Positions 40,101-52,348 of a stretch of DNA of 64,000 nt are shown here, piece after piece. The notes under the pieces were generated by a model, which was given only the letters and a program-made list of their open reading frames with translations, made no database searches and was not told the DNA's origin. The translations under genes and the position numbers were made by a program. The DNA comes from Dipylidium caninum (lineage: Eukaryota; Platyhelminthes; Cestoda; Cyclophyllidea; Dipylidiidae), in contig QEYB01000003.1 in NCBI GenBank assembly GCA_017562135.1, forward strand, positions 1 to 64,000, written 5' to 3'. Within the stretch, counting starts at the first letter, position 1. Each line of letters starts with the position of its first letter.

Positions 40101-42070
40101 GTGAAGGAGATGGACAATCTACTCCACATTATCCGCGATGAAGTCGGGTCAGGAACAGACTTATGTCTGCCTACAGCTGAAATGCTCACTATTAAGAGCA
40201 TGGGACGCTTGCGCGAATCAGTGGTACTTTTTATCCTTTTTTCTTTTTACCTCTTGATTCATGCTCGTTTATAGAGGTTCACATTGAAGATTTTAGTACT
40301 TGATTTTTATGGAAATTCAGTAGGTCTAGAAAGTCCCTTCCCATTTACCAAACCTTGTTGTATTATTTCTACCATCCGTTTATGCAGGAGCCTCACTTAT
40401 TGCTTTCTACCCTCGATATTACTTATACCCTACAAAATTTTGCGGCAACGGTAAGGGTCTTTTTGCGCGTTATGGTCGGGTTTACAATGCATCTTTTATT
40501 TTTGATGGTTCAGCATTGGTTTCATTAGTAGGTCTTGTGGTTTGGATATATTAATCAAAACATCCACACCGATTTCTTTTGTAAATTGGGTCATTTATTT
40601 GAAACTGTGCTTTATACACTTAGATGCTACTGAAAATGTAAAAAGCAAAGGATCATGGCTCCAGTATAACCAAAGTTATGCGTACCTCTACGTTTAGTTC
40701 ACCCCATGCCTATTGTAGGTAGCTTTTTTCGTACCGACCTTATTATAATGCCGTGAGGAACACACATCTTTAATGTATAGTAATCACAGAACTGTGTATC
40801 ATCGTCGGGTTTATTCAACTGACTTTTCTATGTAATTTTTGCCCTTGACTAAGACGAAATATATCTGAAAGTTGTAACTATTTACTTTAGGCTAAAAAAT
40901 GTTTGAATTTTCCCAGCACTGGTTAGAGCGTTGCGTGCAAAACTGGTTGGCCTGGATGGAAGTCAGTGTGTTCGATCTCGACACAGGGCCATTCACCGCA
41001 CTTGCAGAAGAAATCACTTCCCTCTCCAATGCTACTCTCCTCACAGTCTACTTGGATGTGCGCGTGCAAGCCTACAACCTCCTCGGCAACCTCCCACGAA
41101 CCGCCAACTTCTGGTGTCCTGTCGACGAAGTAGACGTCGATCCTGAAATAACGCGGTGCCTTGTTTATTGGGAACAACTACAAGAGGTTCTCATTCATTC
41201 CTTCTGCCCTCATGAAGTAAGGTGTGTGCAGTAGATAAAACAGATGGAAGACTAGACATCGGATTCTTCTATTACGTCACGCTTAGAAATCACTGTTTTA
41301 TTCTACACGAGGGGTAATGCCTTACTTAATTCTCAAACTTTCGAAATGCGCTCAATGTGTAATTTTTACACCCTTACCTGGTGCCAACTTATTTCTATAT
41401 CGTGTGGAAAGGATATTAGGTACACTCATAATCAGAAATTTCCCGCAATATCCTGCAGTTCATGTCCCAGTTTAACTCTATTTGGGTTTATTCTATTAGA
41501 TTTGACCATTGCTTATAACAATAGACGTTTTAAGAAGAGCTGTAATGGTTATGCTCAACGGGAATTCTTTACAGGTTTATCTTTGACGGACTCGGCGACT
41601 TTATATCGCAAATATTCCTTCGTCTCATTCCCCAACTTACGCGCATGAACGTAAATGGCAATCGTAAAATGTGCAGAAACATATACAAATTACAACAGGC
41701 TCTGGCTCTATTGACCGAAAATCATGAATCAGATTTGATTCGAGTTAAACAACTCTATGAGCTACTTTACCTAACTCCAGAGGTCAGCTATTTTCTCTTA
41801 TTCCTCTCTCATTTGCAAAACCACTCACTGCAACCTTTATTTTTTTTTCGGGTCTTTCTATTAAAATAAGGAATTCAAGTGATTTTTCGTAGCATGTTCT
41901 CTTAAATGCTCTTGTAGGCTGTGGTGGATAGAATAATCGAGCAAGGGGTTGCGTTTGGGGTCGAAGTCTACCAGAACTTGCTAAAGCTTTATCAACGTAG
42001 TCATCCCTCTCATGATCACAGCAGAACTGACGACAGTATTACCAAACTGGCCCAAATTATCCGTGGGTGA
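34119..42070 (+). CDS. EXOC4: Exocyst complex component 4 (Sec8)
   Basis: Subunit of the exocyst, which tethers secretory vesicles to the plasma membrane. About 20 exons join in phase: 34119-34201, 34276-34338, 34376-34680, 34889-35007, 35137-35491, 36172-36326, 36427-36574, 36652-36726, 36890-37243, 37404-37777, 38018-38127, 38364-38437, 38713-38851, 39006-39084, about 39383-39914, 40068-40223, 40388-40450, 40917-41221, 41575-41782 and 41918-42070 (stop TGA). The family is shown by the N-terminal coiled coil (ELRRLWLE with upstream CKSLL), QRPIL near the middle, and the C-terminal FIFDGLGDFISQIF and KMCRNIYKLQQAL blocks. At about 1,280 aa it is longer than human Sec8 (974). Extra length lies in Ser/Asn-rich inserts around 35.2, 37.0 and 39.6 kb. 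The first exon(s) and the acceptor of the 39.4-39.9 kb exon are uncertain. Confidence 0.9.
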
Positions 42071-42486
42071 TGACTGTGACTTCCTCCCCATCCCCCTCAC
42101 TACCTTCCTTTCCTATGTTTCCATCCCATGATTTGCTATGCAAAATGATTACTTTATCGCCTCTATTATGACATAAAATGGTTTATTGCTACTCTTCAAT
42201 GTTCTCGTGCTTTAGAACGCGAAAATTACTTTATTACCTCGCTTATCTCTTGTTCTCACTTGTTTCCACTGTTTATTGACCCAGGTCTACCTAAAATATT
42301 CACTCTTGACTCGGGAACCTGCCTAATATTTTAATAATATAGTTTTACGGAAATAACTTCCTAATAGTGCAATACGTATTTGTTAAATGCTGAATTATGT
42401 GGAGTATTAGGGAACAGTAATAAGTAATTTGCGTACTTCTGCTACCCATGCCTTTAATCACTTAAATGCACTAAAATAAGGTCTAG
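42071..42486. other. Intergenic region downstream of EXOC4
   Basis: AT-rich, with no recognisable coding or RNA feature. It would contain the EXOC4 3' UTR and anything preceding the next plus-strand gene. Confidence 0.5.
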
Positions 42487-43828
42487 GGTAACCATTGAAG
42501 ATTTGGTCTCGTTTCTCGCAAAGGCGACTTCATTGCTGCAAATTTACAAAAGGTGAACAGCTTTAAGGAACTTGATAACATTCGCGTATCTGAAAAACTT
42601 TTTAGAACACCGATAGTTGACATTTGGTTTTAATTCATAGGGCATCTTTTATTGCTCAGCATTATCTGTTAAACTCAGAAAAGCACGAATTGTTTGGTGA
42701 GTGCCTCCGTTGTCTTCCATGTTAATTGTGTAGGTGACTTACATTTGGCGACAAATGTTCCATCCACTTAATATTAGCACTTCATTTGCATATTGCTCTA
42801 TGCAACCTTCTGTAGTCTATGGGCCATGGCTAGTTTTAAAGTCTTTTTCTGTCTCTTCTTTAAGGAATGGATGTTGACGAATTCCGCAGGAAGACAATAA
42901 AATTGTGTCTTGCTAGGAAGCAGTTTTACAAAGGCACCTCATTAGATCAGTTGTACAATAGGTAATTTTCTTATTTTCACTGTTTCTCTGATTATTCTTC
43001 CATGGATGTGTTAACTGGTTAATAGCACGCATGACTTAATACGTATTTGAGAAAAAAAAACACTCACTAAATACCTTAGGCATGAGTAGGCATCATTTTG
43101 GTATCTTCAACCGTAACACAAGCCATTGTTCCCTTGTTACTTTCCTTTTTTGGCGTGTAACTTTTAACTTGACGTTTCCTAATGGCAACTCAAAACCGCT
43201 TTTATGAAGCTGGTCATTCGTTTTTTAGATATCTCGATTTCAGATCACTTTTACCTCTTCGTAAGTGAGATTGTTCATTTGCAAATTTATTCGAACTATT
43301 TTATTTTTCGGGTTATTTTTCGTTCAGGTCCAAATTGCTGTTCCGATTTCTGTCTTGGATGTTTCCGAAGTATATCTCATAACGATCGTATTTATCGGGT
43401 CAGGGCTTTCAAACAGAAGCGAAATAAGATTAATACAGATCAAGTTAGAGAGGTAATTGCTTTGAAAAACTCTCAACCATTTCCTGAAGACATTTACTTG
43501 TCGTTTCTGCAGGACACGTACCATAACAAAAGCTACGCTATCCAAAGCTGCTTCGCAAACCTCGTAGGCATCGATCTACTTGTCGCTCATTTCTGCTTTA
43601 TTTAGGAATCCAAAATCTGGTATTACACCTGCTTCGCCAATAGAATTCTTCAATATGGCATCTCTCTTCACCCTGAGGTGAGTTTTCGGAATCTTCCGAA
43701 CGCTAACATCACTTTAACATTAGGCCAAAGAAGAAGAAGAAGGATTTAATAAAAGAAACCTGCATTCCAAAGTCTGGCTCCAAAAAGCAAACGCGAAGGA
43801 ATCGTCCCTCTTTGGACGATTTTCTTAA
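42487..43828 (+). CDS. Short gene resembling the middle of ANAPC4 (tentative)
   Basis: Eight small exons join in one frame: 42487-42552, 42651-42706, 42865-42961, 43328-43369, 43404-43452, 43513-43563, 43606-43677 and 43724-43828. The helical product (FGMDVDEFRRKTIKLCLARK, then LYNRSKLLFRFLSWMFPK, then NKINTDQVRE) resembles, from memory, the ANAPC4 segment of the form GLD-x-EEAI...LLQVIDSSMKNFKAFFRWL...ELNKMTQKDI. ANAPC4 is a scaffold subunit of the anaphase-promoting complex. No WD-repeat N-terminus fits between this and EXOC4, and no start codon is evident, so it would be partial or highly reduced. From 43,513 a second frame is also open and ends in a Lys-rich tail with SLDDFLNSLS at 43,842, so the C-terminus is ambiguous. 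It could equally be an unrelated flatworm-specific gene. Confidence 0.35.
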
Positions 43829-43910
43829 CTCGCTTTCCTAATAAACGTTGGTTTTGAAAAGCAATCTTCTTTACTGCACACGTGTTTAATTGGGCCAAAA
43901 CCTCGGTCTT

Positions 43911-44899
43911 ATGTATTCCTGTTTAATTACGCTTCATTACAAGGTATTTTTTTTAATTTTCGGTTTGGTTAGTTTGTGCTTTTTTGACATTGGTGACACT
44001 TCTTACATTCCCTTATAGCGTTTCAGTAGTTATTATTAAGAGTTGTTTCCAAAATGTGTTTTGCTATAACTAGAATAAGAAAAATCTTCGCAAGCGTGTG
44101 GCGTCAATATTGGCGAACATTCCTTCGAGCGAAATTTCGCACAAATCCGAACTCCTCACCCAATCGGTGCGTTAGTTTCTTATTAATTACCACATGACTA
44201 CTTTATTTCATTTACGCAATACCCAAATAGATAATAAAACATGAACTATACAAAGCCGCTAAGGGGATTTCGATTTACTTGAGTTTCTCAAGCGAACCAG
44301 ACACGAGGGGAATAATCACTGACGCTTTGAAAAAGGGAAAGATGGTAGTTGTCCCTCAGATTCTAACTGAGGAGAGGGGACGCTTTCAAAACTTGACCCC
44401 CCGTTTGGGCTTTATGCGTATGCGTCGAGTTTACAATATGGAAGAATTCACGTCCTGGCCAACCAGCAAGTTCGGCGTCCGGGAGCCTCCTCAACCTTCG
44501 GACAACGTCGATCAAGACGACGGTCTCAACTACTGTAGGATATTTTGGTAACATGGTTTTCCAAAAATACCGCTGATCTTGCCTACATATTCTTCTGAAC
44601 AGTAACGATAAGATTGTTACCCATATTCATAAGCCAATTTAACGAGATGCTTATTTTTTTGCTTAGTTGTGGACCTATTCATTGTTCCCGGTCTAGCCTT
44701 CACAATGAAAGGTGAGCGGCTCGGTAGAGGCAAAGGTTTCTATGATAAATACCTATCTGGAGTATATGATTTCTATCGGAAATTGCATCCGCATCGACCA
44801 AAACCCCGAACTATCGCATTGGCTTTTTCTGAACAGGTCTTGGATTATATTGACACGGAAAAACATGATATTATGATTGACGAAGTCATTTGTGCTTAA
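43911..44899 (+). CDS. MTHFS: 5-formyltetrahydrofolate cyclo-ligase (methenyl-THF synthetase)
   Basis: ATP-dependent enzyme converting 5-formyl-THF to 5,10-methenyl-THF in folate one-carbon metabolism. Four exons: 43911-43943, 44074-44166, 44231-44534 and 44667-44899, giving 220 aa (human 203). The N-terminal basic K-NLRKRV motif, ISIYLSF with a following EPDT, and the family signature GRGKGFYDKYL with VPGLAF just upstream are clear. The ending HDIMIDEVICA matches the family's conserved C-terminal DEV. The first exon, MYSCLITLHYK, is chosen because it gives the right phase and a donor; it is the least certain part. The ATG lies 82 bp after the preceding gene's stop. The stop codon region reads gcttaaataaacc, so a possible AATAAA signal overlaps the end of the gene. 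Confidence 0.9.
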
Positions 44900-45377
44900 A
44901 TAAACCAGCAAGTTGCCTTTCTTCGGGTTGGATTTTGCCGTGTATCTCCGGGGGTGTATTCCTACCTAAGGGTCTCCGTTTCAGGGAATGGTTTCGCTCT
45001 TGAGGGGGTAGTTCATGCAACTACGTGGTTGAGTAGCTAGGGTATCGGAAATAACGTCCCGGAGTTACTTCTTTTGGCGTATGGAAGTGCAGTGTATCAG
45101 GTTTTACTGAAATTACGGGCAAATGAACGGTCAAGTAATTAGCGGTGAGGTGTAATAACAGATACCATAGGAAGCTCTGTGTGCGTTTGAAAATTAGTTA
45201 AAAGCCAACAGCAAACCAAAATCTTAAATATTTTAATTTGTTGATTGAATGGCGGTTTGTAACATTATTCATTCTAGTAAAAGAAAACTAATTACCCTTT
45301 AATGCGGCCGCAATATCGTGATTGTTTTAATTGCCAACCTGAAACGGGGGCTATGCAGATGACCGAGGGTTATTGAG
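44900..45377. other. Intergenic region MTHFS/TIMM22
   Basis: 478 bp with no recognisable gene or RNA. It presumably holds the MTHFS 3' UTR and upstream sequence of TIMM22. Confidence 0.5.
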
Positions 45378-46096
45378 ATGGCCACTTGCGATGCCTCTGG
45401 CACTGAAGCACAACATCTCCTTTGCGAGCGATATAGACACATACTGGACTTATGTGACGATGACAAAAAAAGATTTGCAACATTGTCCGCAGGACTTAAA
45501 GCAGCTGGAGATGCTGACGACCCTATTCTTCTTAAACAAACTATATCAGGCCACATTATTCGGAACCTGAACGCGATGCTGTTGATGAAGATTCCTACTC
45601 TCCCCTTACCTAGTCCTGAGGAGATTCGCGTTTATAACTTCATGGACAGCTGTGCATTTAAATCCGTCTTAAGTTGTGCGGGAGGTAATTTCTACTTCAC
45701 TATCATTATGGGATTTAGGCTTTGCTTTGGGCGGTATTTTCGGGTTGTTTACTGCAAGTATAGACCCCCTCAGTACTGTTACGGGGACGGATGCGGTTTC
45801 GACTAAAACTGTGGCGAAAGAAATGTATGCACGCGCTCTCTCCCACGGCAAAAACTTCGCAGTCATTGGCGCACTTTTCGCTGGTACCGAGTGTGTGCTA
45901 GAAACCGTAAGATGTTCGAATTCGAAGACGTTTTTAGTTTAGAGGACGGTCTGATTTATTGAACAGCACCGTCACCGGTGCGCTAGTTGGTGGTTCAATC
46001 GGCTTGCGGGCAGGCCTACAAGCGGGTGTGGCAGGAGCCGCGGGATTCGCCTGCTTCTCAACCTTTATTGATTATTATTTTAGACATAACTTGTAA
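45378..46096 (+). CDS. TIMM22: Mitochondrial inner-membrane translocase subunit Tim22
   Basis: Pore subunit of the TIM22 complex, which inserts carrier proteins into the mitochondrial inner membrane. Three exons: 45378-45684, 45719-45906 and 45938-46096, giving 217 aa. The Tim17/Tim22 domain starts at SCAFKSVLSCAGG, continues through LGGIFGLFTASID, KNFAVIGALFAGTEC, and the glycine-rich GALVGGSIGLRAGLQAGVAG, and ends with FIDYYFRHNL. The spacing of Cys residues in the first domain segment and at TEC matches the intramolecular disulfide known in the family. The N-terminal region of about 90 residues is longer than in human and poorly conserved. Introns are only 34 and 31 nt. Confidence 0.95.
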
Positions 46097-46105
46097 CTAT
46101 TACTT

Positions 46106-46111
46106 AATAAA
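46106..46111 (+). terminator. Poly(A) signal AATAAA after TIMM22
   Basis: A canonical AATAAA lies 10 nt after the TIMM22 stop and about 77 nt before the cactin ATG, implying a very short 3' UTR and intergenic space. Confidence 0.55.
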
Positions 46112-46171
46112 ATTTCTTAGGAAATGATGGCTTTTGTGGACCTAAGAACTTTGGCCAATCTCCTTCACTTA

Positions 46172-46187
46172 ATTTTTATCCATTCAG
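46172..46187 (+). promoter_or_regulatory. Splice acceptor abutting the cactin start codon
   Basis: The sequence atttttatccattcag runs directly into ATG. No upstream cactin exon or donor is visible in the 91 bp after TIMM22. Such an AG directly before the start codon fits a spliced-leader trans-splice acceptor, a mechanism established in flatworms. An unseen 5' UTR intron is the alternative. Confidence 0.4.
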
Positions 46188-49100
46188 ATGCCCTACGAGC
46201 GAAATAGTGCCAAATCAAGGAATGAAATCTTCCGAAGGCAAGATTCTACATCGAAGAACAAAGGCAGACATGGTTCAGATGCGCGGAGATTACACAAACG
46301 TAGGAAACCGTCGCAATCTTTAGACTCCTCAGATTCTAGTATTTCCCTACCACCAGAAGAAATTCAGAAGCTCAAAGAGATGGTCCGCCAAAAAAAGGTC
46401 AACTATCTAATTGTTACAATAATTGCGGTCTGATTTTTGAATCAAACTAAATTAGAAATTATAGAGGCTGTTTTTTATTTTATCAATATTGCGATGCGAG
46501 ACATTTGTTCGTATTGTCCAAGTGGGCTATTTAATACGATTCGCGAAATTCTATTTTCTTAATAACATAGGCAGGGCATTGTTTGAGTTACTCTGCTCCT
46601 TGTCGACAATAATTTTTCTTTGAGTAGAGTTAAATTTGAATAAAACGTATTTGCTAACAAACCCTTTTTCAGGTAATGATGAAGGAATTGGAAACGCCGG
46701 AAGAAAAAAGAGCTCGTCGAATAGCTAAAAAAGAGCGTAAGGAGCTTAGACGTCGGGAGAAACTTGGATGGGGCAAAGACTATCTCGGTTACACAAACGA
46801 AGATAACCCATTTGGTGATCGGCACTTGTCCGAAACATTCGTTTGGCGCAAAAAAATAGATAATAAAGGCCTTTCCCACCTTGATAGTACACAATTACAA
46901 ACCTTGCAATCTCGGAAAATGGAGGAGAATCGGCGCGAACTGGAAAACGTTCGGAGACGGAGGTTGGAGAGGGAAAGGGAGAAGGAAGAGAGGGAAAAAG
47001 AGCTGGAAATGCTTCAGCGCGAGAAAGAAGCTGAATATTATAAATCCTGGGGTCAACAGGAGGACACATTCCACTTGGAGCAGGCAAAGTTGCGCTCTCG
47101 CATCCGAATCGCTGATGGTCGTGCCAAGCCAATTGATTTACTCTCTAAGTATATAGCTGATCAAGACGAGGTGGCACAGAATATGGCCAATGGTGGCGAC
47201 ATATCAAGTGCAATCGAAGTGATGGAACCGACACAGTTTTTAGTCGGGTTGAGTATCGAAGACCTGGAAGACCTACTTGTTGACATAAAGGTATCCCCTG
47301 CCCCTATTGACGTTGATTTGACTTGAGTGTGACTTATGATAATTCATATCCTAGTTTTAATGTCGTTAAAATCTCTTGTAATTGTAAGATTCGCTTTAGA
47401 TGGTTTAAATTTCATGCTCTTCTCAACTGTAATTATTCAGTCACAGGAATTTGTTTAAGCTTTTGATGTTGTTCATGCGTTTACTGCTTTGCTTAGATGG
47501 TTGAGAGTCTTGGATATATTTTGATGGCGATATAATCGCCATCTTTACTATCCTCTTTGTTTTTTAAGGTTGTCTACATGGAATTGGAGAAGGGTCAGAA
47601 CGTGGAATATTGGCGGGACATGACTGTGATAGTGGAGGACGAACTCCGACGACTAAAGCAAGATGAAGATGCTGAAGGAGGTGGGGGAAGGTACGCCTCG
47701 ACAAATATAAGTAATTCGGTTCTCAAATCAGTTGCGGATACACTCAAATCCAAAACCTACGTTCAGTTAGCGGCCCTTGAACGACAGGTGGTTATTTTCT
47801 GAGCATTTGCCGCTTCTCGTTAATTTCAATTTAATATCATTAAGTATTTGGCTTTGTGCAAAATATCCAAGATAAATGTAAGGTAATTTCATATATGATG
47901 GGTAGGGGATTATGATTTATTGCGTTTGTTTACTGGAATTATAGTGAATGGAGTTTTCACAATTTAAAAATTTATTGGGTTTTTGTCATATAAATGTACT
48001 CCTGCGATATGCCTATTCAGATTCAACCCAAACTGCGCGGTGGTGAGGGTGTTGATGTAGGCTACTGGGAAACCCTATCGCAATTTGTGGCAGCTCAGAT
48101 GGCTCGAACTCGACTGCGTGAGAGGCATCAAGAACATCTTCGTCGAAAACTCGCGTTCCTTCAGCAAAATCAGGGCATCACCAATTCAGACAAGGGGCAT
48201 AACCCCATCTTTCCTAGTGGGTCTGGTTCCACAAATCAAATGGTTGAACAAATACGAGAATTGCAACAGGCCGCTGTCAAATTGCAGAACGATGGGAAAC
48301 AGGAGCCGGAAGAAGCCAAGGAATCGGAGGATCCCCAAGTTACGTTAAATCAGGATGAAATAGATTCAACTGCTGCGCCTTCCGTATCTGATCCAGAAGT
48401 GCCCACTGCTTCGAATGTACCGGACCCATACGATTCTGCTTTATATTCTCCCGTTTTATTGGATCAGTCGGATGTGGAAATCGATGCTGTACTGTATGAC
48501 GCGCATGATGATTGGGCAAAATTAGAGTATCAGGTTTGTGCCCATTTTGCCAACTGCATAGAAAATTATTTTATAACATAGTATTAAGGTTACTAGTACA
48601 CTTCTTTCATTTTAACCTAATTGAATTCCGCCCACTTGGATTTTCTGATTTATCCATCAGGGATGAAGTGTAAATATCGGTAGAACACTATATTTGGCAT
48701 TTTCCTTAGTGCGATTTTTAACATCACTGTACTACCCCCAGAGAAAGGATGTAATGCATACTGGGGCATTGCGCAAAACCGCAGAAGAGGAGCTAATGAA
48801 ACGAGCTCGCGAGGGTGTTGAAGAGGGGGATGCAGAATTCAGCGTTTTGGTAAGTGTTCGCATAAATCGTCTTTTCTGTCGCGATCTTGATTCTACTTCT
48901 TTGTTAACGTAGTTAACTAGTACTTCCGTTTGAGGGAACACCCAGTTATTTCTTTATTTGCTTTTCGCTGTTTTATTTGTAACGGTATTGGCTGACTTGA
49001 TTTCTTAATACCTTGTAAAGTTTTCTAGTTTGATGGTACCCCCTTTTTTGGTGAATGAAGTTCATGAGAACGTACGTAATTAGAGACATTGATAAAAGCA

Positions 49101-49514
49101 TGCTTTTAGGCACCCCTGGAGGACCAGTCATTCCTTTGGTCAGACAAGTATCGTCCTCGAAAACCCCGCTTCTTCAACCGTGTGCACACCGGTTTTGTGT
49201 GGAACAAATACAACCAGACTCATTATGATTTGGATAATCCACCACCGAAAGTGGTGCAGGGCTACAAATTTAACATTTTCTATCCCGACCTTATCGATAT
49301 GACCAAAACACCCACCTATACCCGAACACCTTGCGACGGTGAGCCCGACTTCGAGATACTTCGCTTCGTCGCAGGCCCACCTTATGAGGACATAGCCTTC
49401 AAAATCGTTAGTCGTGAGTGGGAATACTCCTACAAGCACGGGTTTCGGTGCCAGTTTCACAACACCATCTTTCAACTCTGGTTCCACTTTAAACGTTTCC
49501 GGTACCGTCGATGA
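46188..49514 (+). CDS. CACTIN: Cactin, spliceosome-associated regulator
   Basis: Nuclear protein of the spliceosomal C complex; first described as a partner of the IkB protein Cactus. Six in-phase exons: 46188-46397, 46673-47290, 47569-47787, 48021-48533, 48742-48849 and 49110-49514, giving 690 aa. The N-terminus is Arg/Ser/Lys-rich. It is followed by the conserved central domain (LGWGKDYLGYTNEDNPFGD, then FVWRKK), a charged coiled-coil stretch at about residues 145-200, and ELEKGQNVEYWRDM. The strongly conserved C-terminal domain runs from KYRPRKPRFFNRVHTGF, through WNKYNQTHYD and GYKFNIFYPDLID, to REWEYS and FHFKRFRYRR at the end. The acidic linker in exon 4 is variable, as expected. It begins 91 bp after TIMM22 and converges on EDEM2. 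Confidence 0.96.
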
Positions 49515-49985
49515 ACCAACACTTATCCTCCCTGAATTGTACAAAATCTCCTACTTGAAACTTTCCTTTCATACCAAAATACCCACGCCCACTTTTATAT
49601 TACTGATAATGACATTTGTTCTCTAAGTCAATGACACGATACCAGTTCCAGTGGGCCTCGGGATTTGAGCGAACTTACTCAAATGTTAAATTTGATGATC
49701 CTTCAAGCTTGGCATTGATTTATGGAGTCCCTCTGCCACCAAGTTCAACCCATGTTAAAAAGAATTAGTTGGTTAACGAGACTGGTTTTTGCTGCTGCTA
49801 TGATCGACCTGTTACCTTCATGTGACTTGCAATAATGATAATATTGTAGAAGAGTACAATACAACCTTTAATATATGCCTGAGCAACATATCACAGCATT
49901 AAAATTGAATAGTCGAAAATATACAAAGTAAAGTCTGGTGGCACGGTAGTGCTGCATGGTAGAAGAAAGACTGGTCCTGAATAAT
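49515..49985. other. Convergent intergenic region cactin/EDEM2
   Basis: About 470 bp containing the two 3' ends. No gene or RNA is seen. Confidence 0.5.
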
Positions 49986-52348
49986 TTAACTAAGGTTCCG
50001 GTAATCAAGGTCTCTCATTGCATTGAGGTGAACATGGAAAGGTGTAACCGGGCAAGTCATCAGGGGTTTCACTGTCTTCCTGGGCATATTTGGAGGGATA
50101 TAGTTAGGTGGCTTCGAATCTTCAACCTTGACAGCACTTGAGAGCATAACTGTACCGCTCATGTCCTTCCATAAATTTTCTACCCAGTCGTCAATATCTT
50201 GGCTAGAATTGTTTCCTACCCACGTGACACTTGGAGATAAAATGTCTTCGAAAGTGTCATCCAACTCGTTCAAAAGGGTTTCCGTTAGCGAGATGGAGGA
50301 AGTCAATGTGTTCACGAGACTACCAAGGTCTCCATGCAAACCCATGGCAGAAAGGGACGATTCTTTACTGCTTACCGCTTCCGCTTCGCGGAGGCGCTGT
50401 ACAGAGCAACAGTGAATGAGTCCGCTGTCAAGCGGATGAGCCTCGGAATTAAAGACGTATCCTGTCCCACCTTTGCAGTACGAGTCTGCATAATGGGGTT
50501 GGAGTGGTTCAGCGTGAGACAAGGGTGTACGGTGAAGGAAATTATCATCATCAAACAATAGATACAAATATTTAACAGTTTCCGAAAGAAAGAAGGATTC
50601 CATTCGATTCTCCTTACTATGAGTTTGTACATCATGAATCTATGGACGAAGACAGCAAATAAGTGAAATGAACTAAAGAAAATAATTGGAACCGGCACCC
50701 CTTACATGACATTTTCGGTCAGATAAGCAAAAAAACTCACCGAGGCGAATCCGCACGGCGTCCTCGCATCCCTTTCGATTGATGTGAGAATGTTAACGCC
50801 CATTTCCAGTAAATAGGGGTCTTTCGTGGCACGGTAGAGGTGCAACAATGATTCGATGAACTCTGGAACACGTATTCATGTTCACTTACTTTGTTAAATA
50901 TAATGAATGATAGACAAAAAACTCTTATACCCACATACCAGGGCGAAGAGGGTAAGCGCCTTGCCTGCCAACCGGTTTGTTGGAGGGAATATCTAATATC
51001 TCAGGTGCAAAACCGTATCTCTTCCAAACCGAATGGTAAGATATTAATAATTCTTTTGCCTCCTCGATGTCACCAGCGACCGCCTGGGTAGAAGAATTCG
51101 GTTAGTGAGTTGAGAAGACTGAAGTGAAAAATACAAAATATGACTGACCAAGACGCCTGGCCAAAATGACTCGAGGCTTTGATAAACAGCGTTAGTTACG
51201 GAGCCTGCATCCATGGTAGCCATAACGTGCCATGATCCAAACTTCAAATACTTCTTAATTGCGACCCGATATTCTACAAAAAGAGGAATGTCAATGTAGT
51301 CATTTAAAAAAGTCAAATTAGGACGTAGTTTTTAAAAGGCCCAGTTTACAGCATAAAAAATGATTCATAAATTATCAGACGTCAGAAGCTCGAACGTAAA
51401 AGGCGTTATTGAAAACATACCTCGAAACATTGCGTCAAGTTCGGGAAGGCGGAAGAGTATTGAGCCCTTAAAAAGGTATTCGAAATAAGAATCCACGCCA
51501 GATCCAATAGTAGCCTCTTTGCCAACCCATGCCCCAGTACGTACGTTGACATGATTTCCGACAAGACCAAGTCTCGATCTAAGAGTCCAAAGAGCACGTA
51601 GCGCCTTCATTGCCGCTTCTTCATATCTAGAATCGCCTGTTTTGTTTAAGGAAAGGGGCAATTAAGACATATTCTCGTCTACAAAAAGTCAGACGATAAC
51701 CCACCTGTTAGCCGAGAAAGGGCACCAAATTCTAGAATCAATGTACCAATTGTCGCGACACAAGTGACAGGAGTTTCATGAGGAGGGACGCCACCAAGCG
51801 CTAAGTTGACGGTGCCGTATGGCATTCCTGTAGGTGTATCGAAAGCAGGAAGTAGTTTGCTGGCGAAGCGTTCGGCTAGATCCAGTAACCTGCCGTGACA
51901 GGGCCAGCCTGGTTCCACATCCATACCAGTTCTTTGGGCAAGCAAATGAGCAGCAATAAGTCCTCCGACAACTGTTTAAAAAAATCTGGTAAATAGCACA
52001 TTTACCCCTTATGTTCGTTTCGAAAACTGAAATATTTACATTTTGATTTGCATCAACGTTACTTAAAACAAGATTTGCGGCGCGTCTGAATTCAGAATAG
52101 TTGCCCAACACAACTAGGGTGTCAAGCGAATCAATGAGAGTAAGGGAAAACCCTCCCCACGTATCATGGCCATCGCAAGAAAGCGGACGAAGTTCATCGA
52201 AGGGATATGCGTGGTCAATGTAATTGTTGTATCCGTGGTAAAATAAGTTTTTCACCCGCTGCTTAAGGGATTCAAAATCGATCTGTTCGTTGCCACGGGA
52301 ACATTGTAGAGCAAAAAAAATCAGTAAAGAAATAATAAACGTAGTCAT
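49986..52348 (-). CDS. EDEM2: ER degradation-enhancing alpha-mannosidase-like protein 2
   Basis: GH47-family ER protein that trims Man9 to Man8B glycans on misfolded glycoproteins, committing them to ER-associated degradation. Seven exons: 52348-52006, 51971-51705, 51636-51421, 51273-51149, 51083-50939, 50862-50741 and 50639-49986, giving 623 aa (human 578). A hydrophobic signal peptide spans about residues 2-18. Conserved blocks are [47 protein letters not shown] with GVDSYFEYL, and [20 protein letters not shown]. The Cys in LSCDGHD and the C-terminal Cys in TCPVTPF match the human Cys65 and Cys558 positions implicated in disulfides, including that to TXNDC11. The Met at 52348 is preferred because the codon before it is GTG. 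The Ser-rich insert in the last exon is extra relative to human. Confidence 0.95.

Noticed and set aside
50372..50698. Minus-strand 108-codon hydrophobic frame
   Set aside because: It is an alternative frame over the last EDEM2 exon, whose true frame carries the conserved NRMESFF block.
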